From: CAYHZL01 sp964361075
GTDB taxonomy: Bacteria > Bacteroidota > Ignavibacteria > UBA10030 > UBA8401
Assembly (NCBI GenBank): GCA_964361075.1
Contig: CAYHZL010000172.1
Coordinates: 1 to 7,884 of the forward strand
Direction of reading: 5' to 3'
Length of the DNA stretch: 7,884 nt
Shown here: in pieces, positions 1 to 5,493 of the stretch
Position numbering within the stretch: the first letter of the stretch is position 1
How the letters are laid out: every line of letters begins with the position of its first letter
Notes under the pieces: model-generated
Seen by the model: the letters and a program-made list of their open reading frames with translations, nothing else
What the model was told of the DNA's origin: nothing
Databases searched by the model: none
Program-made: the position numbers and the translations under genes

Positions 1-2029
1 AAGTTACCGCCAAATAATATTCCTGCCCGTTGCTGATTGTCGGGAGATCTCGCATACCATCTTTTTTGAATTCAAAGAAACGTTGGATACCGCTATTTGT
101 TCCAAACTGGACTGGTTTTGAAATAATGAGTCCAGAAGCAATATCAAATGTTAGATCCAAAAGAACAGATGAACCGTTTACAACATCAAATGTTTTGAGC
201 CGTTTTCCATCAGAAATATTTGCGCCTGATGTCGCTATTTGATACACGTTGTATCCTTCAAATGTAAATCCTCCGGGATTCACTGCTTGATATTCAGATT
301 TATTTACTACGTTCGGATCCCAACCCCAATCAAGCATTACAGATTTACTTAATTCTGCAACCCGAACACTTGGCGAAGGAGCAGTTGGAACAACGAATAA
401 TGCGTTGAACGTGTTTTGAACAAATTGGTCATTAAACTTCATCACCGAAATACTGGAAAGACGATCCGCACCCAAACCAACGACGTTTGCTATCACTACT
501 TCCTGCGTATCACCGGGTGCCATTGAAAACGGACCGCTGCAAATAATTAAGCGGCGATCGCCGGCTGAAAATGAATACGGCTGACCTAAACCGTCAAGAA
601 AACCTGTTCCTGCAACCGGATCTCCTGAAAGCGGAAAAGCATTAGCCGTATATCCAGGCGGGGCAGGATAACGAACATCCGGACCATCCAGAGGAGCAAA
701 ACCACGCAACATCTTCCACCAACGATTTGCACCAATCGCTTCATTACGTGGGCGTGGGTCAGCGAATGCAGATCCAGCAGAAAAGTAGGAAAGACCTGTC
801 ATCGGTAAATTCTTTTTACCATAGACTCGTTTAAAATTAATCACGGCAGAATCGCCGGAAACTCCATTGACAGATGGACCTGCGAGAAAATCATAACCTG
901 CTGCCGGAGGAGGAAGATTAAAACTTCGATACTCTTGGTCAATAGCGGCAGAATTGTAAATAAATCCCATGCTAAGAGTTGTATCGCAACCTTCAATGTC
1001 ATCTCCGGCATTACCAAGATCCGGATCAGACCACTGTGCAACATACATACTGTCAATCCAAAATGTTTGATTTGGAGTTGCCTCGCTTGTATCAACACCG
1101 CCTTTATTAATAATTCTGAATCTTTTGAAAAACAAATTACCTAGAGCATCAGAACGTTTATATCCCCACATTGTCATTTGTGTTTCAAGACCAAGGGGTC
1201 GTGAGCCATATAAAGCGGTTGTCAAAGTACTATTCAAATCATTATAGACTGTCCATAATACCTGATCTGCAGGTGCATTTGGATCTGCGCCTGCAACACC
1301 AGGCTCATCATACTTTCCAGAAATAAGACTATCGAGCGTAAAGAGCGCGCCTGCATTTGCATCGTAATTAAATGTTGGCGGCTTTTGGTATCCTGAAGTT
1401 CCATTACGCTCAATATAAGGTGCACCGTATTCAACAGGCCATTCAACCCAGTCTTTTGCATATTGGCTTTTAATAGAACTCATTTGATCAGGAGTCGCTG
1501 CGTTTAGCGAAATTTCATTTGATTCGGCAGCATCTCTTTTAAGATCATCTTCCGACATTAACAACCAATCTCTGCGTATTCTATAGATACGCACATCTGC
1601 GGCATTAGCATCTGCCGCTTTGCCTGTTGCACCAGAACCAATGATTCTTCCGCTTTGATTTCCTTGATTATATTCATTGCCGCCAATTCGGTAAGCATTT
1701 GAACCTTTCGATGGACCAACTGTTTTTGCTGCATCCTTAAATACTTTCCCACCCCACATAAGGCCGTCTTCATAAATTGCGCTTCCGGTCAAACGGGGAT
1801 AGACAAGTCCATCACCTGTTTTGGATGGTGGGAAACTTCCATTACCATTTGCAGCGTACCATGCAGAAATATTATTGATGTTAAGAATTTGAAAAAGAGG
1901 TGCGCCATTCGATTTCTGGATCCCACGCTGCTTTTTATCCTTGTCAATATCCGATGCGTAAATCAATTGTGCCGATAGTATCAGCATCACCATTACACTC
2001 AGTGTAATTTTCAAAACTTTGTTTTTCAT
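1..2029 (-). CDS. Large secreted protein of unknown function (3' end missing; cut by the window edge)
   Basis: The reading frame is open from the ATG at 2029 to the left edge (676 codons, no stop), so the C-terminus is not visible. The start is supported by an AGGAG nine bases upstream and by a signal peptide directly after it: Lys-rich residues 1-7, a hydrophobic run to about 23, and likely cleavage after Ala25 (LIYA|SD). The mature protein is rich in Gly, Asn, Asp and aromatic residues. Conspicuous segments are an N-terminal block (about 52-96) ending in DGLMWGGKV, GDDIEGCDTTLSMGF (342-356), SGDPVAGTGFLDG (468-480), SGPFSMAPGDTQEVVIA (498-514), and a probable fibronectin-III-like domain from about 550 with FEGYNVYQ (590-597) and EYYLAVT (670-676). 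From memory, these resemble large exported proteins of Ignavibacteria and related phyla, often with a C-terminal type IX secretion signal; that end lies outside the window. It follows the TonB receptor gene by 39 bases and is probably co-transcribed. It does not look like SusD. Function unknown; existence of the gene is near certain. Confidence 0.93.
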   Translation of the reverse strand, partial: MKNKVLKITLSVMVMLILSAQLIYASDIDKDKKQRGIQKSNGAPLFQILNINNISAWYAANGNGSFPPSKTGDGLVYPRLTGSAIYEDGLMWGGKVFKDAAKTVGPSKGSNAYRIGGNEYNQGNQSGRIIGSGATGKAADANAADVRIYRIRRDWLLMSEDDLKRDAAESNEISLNAATPDQMSSIKSQYAKDWVEWPVEYGAPYIERNGTSGYQKPPTFNYDANAGALFTLDSLISGKYDEPGVAGADPNAPADQVLWTVYNDLNSTLTTALYGSRPLGLETQMTMWGYKRSDALGNLFFKRFRIINKGGVDTSEATPNQTFWIDSMYVAQWSDPDLGNAGDDIEGCDTTLSMGFIYNSAAIDQEYRSFNLPPPAAGYDFLAGPSVNGVSGDSAVINFKRVYGKKNLPMTGLSYFSAGSAFADPRPRNEAIGANRWWKMLRGFAPLDGPDVRYPAPPGYTANAFPLSGDPVAGTGFLDGLGQPYSFSAGDRRLIICSGPFSMAPGDTQEVVIANVVGLGADRLSSISVMKFNDQFVQNTFNALFVVPTAPSPSVRVAELSKSVMLDWGWDPNVVNKSEYQAVNPGGFTFEGYNVYQIATSGANISDGKRLKTFDVVNGSSVLLDLTFDIASGLIISKPVQFGTNSGIQRFFEFKKDGMRDLPTISNGQEYYLAVT

Positions 2030-2038
2030 AATAAATAA

Positions 2039-2043
2039 CTCCT
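2039..2043 (-). promoter_or_regulatory. Ribosome binding site of the large secreted protein gene
   Basis: On the minus strand the sequence reads AGGAG followed by nine bases and ATG at 2029. It lies inside the 39-base gap after the receptor stop codon and fixes the start of the secreted-protein gene. The gap contains no stem-loop with a T-run, which supports read-through from the receptor gene. Confidence 0.8.
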
Positions 2044-2068
2044 GTTTAATGAAGGATGAAGTTCTCAA

Positions 2069-5000
2069 TTAAAATTCAGCTTTTACGCCAAAACGTACTT
2101 GTCGTGGCGTACCATAGACATCATATCCAGTTGCGCCAATATAAGCCCAGCGGTTGTCAATGTTCACCTGTTGGTAGAAGCTGGTATATCCTGGAATCGC
2201 TGTGTATTGTGCTGAAAGTGGACTTCGAAGCCATCCATCATCCGTTGGTGTTCCGGTATTCTGGAATAAATTGATCACTTGTTTTGTATTGATCAGATTT
2301 AAAATATTTGCATACACTTCAACACTAAATCCACTCAGATAAAATACTTTGCTGACATTCAAATCTATGTTAAACGTCCAAGGCGTGGATGAACTATTAA
2401 TCGGTTCAACGGGGTTGCGTGTACGGGGATCAATTAACGGGCGCACGCCAACATTCCACACGCTTGCTTGTCCAAGATTTTGTGGTTCAAGAATCTTTGT
2501 ATAATTATGACCACTATTGAAACTCATTAATACATTTGCTCCAAATCCCTCAAGCCACGGTCCGCCATCTCCCTGCGCATATCGGTAATCAAGGAATATC
2601 GTTCCTCTATGCGTCTGATTAAACTCAAATGGAGAAACTGAAAGCGGAAAACGGTTAGTAGCATCGTCACTTGCCGCTGCACGTGAGGATGAAGGAGTAG
2701 ACGCCGTACCTCGAGCATCAGAAAGCGTATAATTTACTTTTGCTGCGATACGGTTTGTGCGGCGAAGTTCAAATGTAAGTTCTAAACCTTTTATCGTACT
2801 GAAATCTTCATTACGATACGCAGCAAAAATTGGAACACCGCTGGTATTAAAAACTCTCTTTATCTGGATCTCATCTCGTTTGTCTTTATAGAACCCGCTG
2901 ACAGTTAATGCGAAATTTTCATTCAGTGTTTGACGAATACCCATTTCGTATTGTGTAGTGCGTTCTGGGCGGACAAACATTCCTGCACCAATCGGATTAT
3001 TTTGCAGTGTATAGCCCACACGGGAAATGGGGCTTATTCTTGCTGCTAAATCGGTGAGTCCGGAATACAATCTTTCCAAACTTGGCAGCTGAGCATATTT
3101 ACCATACATAGCATAAAACACTGTTTTATCGCTTATGGGGAATGAAAAACTAACTCGAGGCAAAAACAAATTCTCAGGCGCAGTGTACGTTACTTGCTGG
3201 TCTGGATTTGCAAAATAATCAAGATTATTATCCCATTGCGGTGAGATAAAATTTGCAATCGTAGGAACTTTCTGATCCATATATTCATAACGCAAACCAA
3301 TATTTACTATCAGATCGCGGTACTCAAGTTTGCTTTGAACGTACGCAGAAGCAAGAACCGGAGTCCGCGCACCTTCCAAACCACTTGCTATTTCCTTTCC
3401 GAACGCATCGTAACCATACCGTACAATACCGCCTTTGCGATCATAATTTACATCTCGCGCTCTTTTAAGAGAGGGATCAGCAGCAATCGCTGCAGCGCTA
3501 TAAGTAGTGGCTTCATTTTTATCTCTAAAGTCCATCAGTGTGGACAAATCACCAATATTAAAACTTCTCATCGTCCACATTTCAATGCGGCCACCCGCCT
3601 TTAATTCAAATTGTGAATTTAGTTGCGATGTGAAATCAATCGAACCATTGAGCGATTGTTGATTATTTTTATCATACGTGTTGACAGGCGAATAGGGATG
3701 TGTAAATTTAAAACTATTAATTGTACTATACTCGCGCGGACCAACTCTCTTGCTGACCCATGCGGATGTATCACCCTGTACGATTAACACAGATTTATTG
3801 ACACCAACTGCACTGGCACTGTCAACATATTTTTCCCACGAATCACCGAAGTCATTATCAAACGTTCTTGACGAACGATTATAAATACCAAGGTTCACTT
3901 CGTAGAATGTTGTCTTATTCAACAAATGCGTCATACGAAGATTTGTGAAAAAAGTATTTACTTCCTTACGCCGATCCTTTTGCCAAAAATAATTCGTTAA
4001 CGAATTATTCGTTGGCGAATTAACCCAGCCAAATCCTTCTCTATTCGCCGCGCGGGAATAACTGCTGCTCACTCGAAACTTGAATTGATCATATTTATAG
4101 GAAAGTGTTCCTTGTAAAGAATTATTCTCTTCCCAGTTTTTATCGAGTGAGTTTTCTTTAAAGGTAACCGCAGATGGAAGAGGTTTCCCTGCACCACGAG
4201 CATAATATGTATCTGTGCTTAATTTATCAAACGTGAATGGTTGTAAATACAGGACATTCGATTGACGATTAAAATTATGCTGGCCGGCAACATAGAAATT
4301 TAAATTATCCACAATTGGAATTGGACCACCAACTGTTGCTACTGCATTGCGATAGCCAAACGATGATGTTCCTAAAAATTTATTTCCTGGTTTTGCAAAA
4401 TCATCGGATTGTATATCGGCGGAAAATCTATATTGTTCGCCGCCGGTTCGCATTGTTGTTCGCGCCAATCCTGAATTGGCTCCTCCAAATTCTGCAGTGT
4501 AACCGCCGGATTGCAATTGTATTTCTTCAATCGCTTCTTGAATCACAGACACACCTTCTCGACCACTGCCTGCAAAAAAAGGATTTGTTACAGAAGATCC
4601 GTCGACGTAAAATGCAACTTCACCCAATCTTCCTCCGCGAACATACAAGTTTCCATTTTGTTTTACAACACCGGCATTCAAAGCAAGAATATCTGTTGCA
4701 CCACGGATCGGAAGATTTTTTATATCCTCTGAAGTGGTAAGGCGCAAAGTATTTGTAGTGTTACGTTGTATAATTGGTCGTTCCGCAACAACCTCAACAG
4801 TTTTTACTTGAATATCACCGGAGGTTAACTCACAATTTTGCGTTGTAGTAACATTGGCGTTCACCCGAACATTTGAAATTGTTGTACCGGCATAGCCGAT
4901 GTACGAAACTTTCAAAGTAATTACACCGGGTGGAACACTTAAGATGACATAATCGCCGCTAACATCCGTAGCAGCGCCTAAACTAGACCCTGCTATTTGA

Positions 5001-5131
5001 ACATTGGCGCCAATGAGCGGTTCACTGGTGGATTTGTCAATCACTCTCCCTCTAATTTTTCCGTCTTGAGCAGTTGCTACTATTGGTAGTATTACCAACA
5101 GGAATAGGAAAAACCGTTTCAACGCTAACAT
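2069..5131 (-). CDS. TonB-dependent outer-membrane receptor with N-terminal carboxypeptidase-regulatory-like domain
   Basis: This 1020-residue protein should form an outer-membrane beta-barrel that imports (or less likely helps export) a substrate using TonB-ExbB-ExbD energy; the substrate cannot be read from sequence. In order: a signal peptide (1-21, MLALKRFFLF start, cleavage after the ATA at 19-21); a CarboxypepD_reg-like beta-sandwich (about 24-105, with KIRGRVIDKSTSEPLIGANV and the YIGY motif at 77-80); a TonB-box-like TVEVVAE (111-117); a plug domain (about 118-230, with LYVRGGR at 162-168, YVDG at 175-178 and AEFGGANSG at 213-221); then the barrel (about 231-1020), including LPRVSFSFPISDKT (657-670), and a terminal Phe1020 as expected for barrel insertion. 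The frame is open for 41 more codons upstream, but those lack signal-peptide features and overlap the promoter; the ATG at 5131 has AGGAGG five bases before it. It lies first in a probable operon with the secreted protein downstream. The layout is SusC-like, but no SusD partner follows, so a glycan substrate should not be assumed. Confidence 0.95.
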   Translation of the reverse strand: MLALKRFFLFLLVILPIVATAQDGKIRGRVIDKSTSEPLIGANVQIAGSSLGAATDVSGDYVILSVPPGVITLKVSYIGYAGTTISNVRVNANVTTTQNCELTSGDIQVKTVEVVAERPIIQRNTTNTLRLTTSEDIKNLPIRGATDILALNAGVVKQNGNLYVRGGRLGEVAFYVDGSSVTNPFFAGSGREGVSVIQEAIEEIQLQSGGYTAEFGGANSGLARTTMRTGGEQYRFSADIQSDDFAKPGNKFLGTSSFGYRNAVATVGGPIPIVDNLNFYVAGQHNFNRQSNVLYLQPFTFDKLSTDTYYARGAGKPLPSAVTFKENSLDKNWEENNSLQGTLSYKYDQFKFRVSSSYSRAANREGFGWVNSPTNNSLTNYFWQKDRRKEVNTFFTNLRMTHLLNKTTFYEVNLGIYNRSSRTFDNDFGDSWEKYVDSASAVGVNKSVLIVQGDTSAWVSKRVGPREYSTINSFKFTHPYSPVNTYDKNNQQSLNGSIDFTSQLNSQFELKAGGRIEMWTMRSFNIGDLSTLMDFRDKNEATTYSAAAIAADPSLKRARDVNYDRKGGIVRYGYDAFGKEIASGLEGARTPVLASAYVQSKLEYRDLIVNIGLRYEYMDQKVPTIANFISPQWDNNLDYFANPDQQVTYTAPENLFLPRVSFSFPISDKTVFYAMYGKYAQLPSLERLYSGLTDLAARISPISRVGYTLQNNPIGAGMFVRPERTTQYEMGIRQTLNENFALTVSGFYKDKRDEIQIKRVFNTSGVPIFAAYRNEDFSTIKGLELTFELRRTNRIAAKVNYTLSDARGTASTPSSSRAAASDDATNRFPLSVSPFEFNQTHRGTIFLDYRYAQGDGGPWLEGFGANVLMSFNSGHNYTKILEPQNLGQASVWNVGVRPLIDPRTRNPVEPINSSSTPWTFNIDLNVSKVFYLSGFSVEVYANILNLINTKQVINLFQNTGTPTDDGWLRSPLSAQYTAIPGYTSFYQQVNIDNRWAYIGATGYDVYGTPRQVRFGVKAEF

Positions 5132-5136
5132 AAAAA

Positions 5137-5142
5137 CCTCCT
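5137..5142 (-). promoter_or_regulatory. Strong Shine-Dalgarno sequence deciding the receptor start
   Basis: The minus strand reads AGGAGG, then five T, then ATG at 5131. This perfect anti-16S match, together with the signal peptide that follows, selects this start over the in-frame ATG at 5254. Confidence 0.85.
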
Positions 5143-5205
5143 GGATTGTGGGGTAATAAATATGTGAACTATATTTTTGAAACAAATTTGAATGATACGT
5201 TATAC

Positions 5206-5236
5206 CAATTTTATGAAGAATTATTTTTGTGTCAAA
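5206..5236 (-). promoter_or_regulatory. Main promoter candidate of the receptor operon
   Basis: The minus strand carries TTTG (5236-5233), 19 bases, then TAAAATTG (5213-5206). This matches the Bacteroidota primary-sigma consensus TTTG-N19-TAnnTTTG with one mismatch. The same bases also read as a conventional promoter: TTGACA (5235-5230), 16 bases, TAAAAT (5213-5208, five of six matches to TATAAT). Transcription would start near 5200 and give a leader of about 70 bases. A/T tracts lie directly upstream. This is inferred from consensus matches only, in an AT-rich region where chance matches are common, but the joint fit and spacing are good. Confidence 0.6.
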
Positions 5237-5244
5237 CACAAAAA
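5224..5244. repeat. Perfect 9-bp inverted repeat over the -35 element
   Basis: TTTTTGTGT (5224-5232) and ACACAAAAA (5236-5244) are perfect reverse complements around CAA. The core TGTGT-CAA-ACACA is the informative part, since the outer T/A runs could pair by chance. The dyad covers the -35 of the main receptor promoter, a usual place for a repressor or activator site. No regulator gene is in the window. Confidence 0.4.
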
Positions 5245-5261
5245 AACATATCAAAAAAAAA
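5240..5261 (-). promoter_or_regulatory. A-tract pair resembling an UP element
   Basis: Two homopolymer tracts, seven A at 5240-5246 and nine A at 5253-5261 (T-tracts on the minus strand), fall at about -40 to -46 and -53 to -61 relative to the predicted start near 5200. These are the proximal and distal positions contacted by the RNA polymerase alpha C-terminal domains in known UP elements. That they do so here is inference. Confidence 0.35.
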
Positions 5262-5288
5262 CTAATTGTTACGTCTTAAACGTGTGTG

Positions 5289-5317
5289 AAATTAGTTCAA
5301 TTCTTTATCATTGTCAA
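5289..5317 (-). promoter_or_regulatory. Second, weaker upstream promoter candidate for the receptor operon
   Basis: The minus strand has a perfect TTGACA (5317-5312), a 17-base spacer and TAATTT (5294-5289), the last matching only three of six -10 bases. If used, it would give a leader of about 150 bases. A short dyad, TGAA-ATTAG-TTCA (5287-5299), overlaps its -10. Confidence is low because the -10 is poor. Confidence 0.28.
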
Positions 5318-5324
5318 TATTTAT

Positions 5325-5336
5325 TTACAATTGTAA
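5325..5336. repeat. 12-bp perfect palindrome TTACAATTGTAA
   Basis: The sequence is its own reverse complement and lies eight bases upstream of the -35 of the second promoter candidate, between the two divergent genes. Such symmetry suits a dimeric transcription factor, but in AT-rich DNA a palindrome of this size may be fortuitous. Confidence 0.3.
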
Positions 5337-5345
5337 TAAGTTATG

Positions 5346-5384
5346 AGAACTCCCCGACGTTACTTAGTAACATCGAGGAGTTCT
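5346..5384 (-). repeat. Long hairpin-forming inverted repeat, better paired in minus-strand RNA
   Basis: The arms 5346-5364 and 5366-5384 pair at 17 of 19 positions; sterically about 17 positions can form, with a five-base loop (CTTAG). The outer stem contains a GC-rich block (CTCC/GGAG), unusual in this AT-rich region. The two exceptions, 5354/5376 and 5358/5372, are C-A in plus-strand RNA but become G-U wobbles in minus-strand RNA, so a continuous helix exists only in minus transcripts. Neither side carries a long T-run: the plus side is followed by TTTCGAATAAAC and the minus side by CTCATAAC, so it is not a textbook terminator. It could be a leader structure, a terminator of weak type, a processed RNA element or a dispersed repeat. 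Confidence 0.6.
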
Positions 5385-5420
5385 TTCGAATAAACTTATG
5401 GGAATACATCATTAATTTTT

Positions 5421-5428
5421 TTACTTTG
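5421..5428 (+). promoter_or_regulatory. Weak -7 element candidate for the PIG-L-like gene
   Basis: TTACTTTG matches the Bacteroidota -7 consensus TAnnTTTG except at the second base, with TATG 20 bases upstream standing in for the -33 TTTG. The start would be near 5435, giving a leader of about 60 bases. No better plus-strand promoter is visible between 5385 and 5493, so this is offered only as a tentative candidate. Confidence 0.2.
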
Positions 5429-5493
5429 GAATCGACATACATCGTCGTTTAATACTGTTTCCTTTATTTTAACCATAAATTTTATATCGTTAT

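Larger units (their letters stand above)
5132..5493. other. Divergent intergenic control region (362 bases)
   Basis: This stretch separates the leftward receptor operon from the rightward PIG-L-like gene. It is very AT-rich, with A-runs at 5240-5246 and 5253-5261. It holds promoter elements for the receptor operon, several dyads and a long hairpin, each listed separately. No convincing coding frame exists here: the 86-codon plus-strand frame at 5192-5452 has no ribosome binding site, an odd composition, and runs through the promoter and hairpin. Confidence 0.7.

Noticed and set aside
1..2029. Secreted protein as a SusD-type lipoprotein partner of the receptor
   Set aside because: There is no lipobox Cys after the signal peptide and no helical TPR-like SusD pattern; the protein is rich in Gly, Asn and aromatic residues with Fn3-like features instead.
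4315..4740. 141-codon plus-strand frame inside the receptor gene
   Set aside because: It is the antisense shadow of the receptor plug-domain coding sequence, with low-complexity Leu/Arg/His-rich translation and no start signals.
5132..5254. 41-residue N-terminal extension of the TonB receptor from an ATG at 5254
   Set aside because: The extension places the signal peptide internally, overlaps the best promoter, and ignores the AGGAGG directly before the ATG at 5131.
5346..5384. Hairpin as a classical rho-independent terminator or an insertion-sequence end
   Set aside because: No sustained T-run follows on either strand, no transposase or matching second terminal repeat is in the window, and it lies between divergent genes where neither annotated transcript should end.
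5192..5452. 86-codon plus-strand open frame in the intergenic region
   Set aside because: It has no ribosome binding site, a composition driven by AT-richness, no recognisable domain, and it overlaps the receptor promoter and the hairpin. It is most likely a chance frame.
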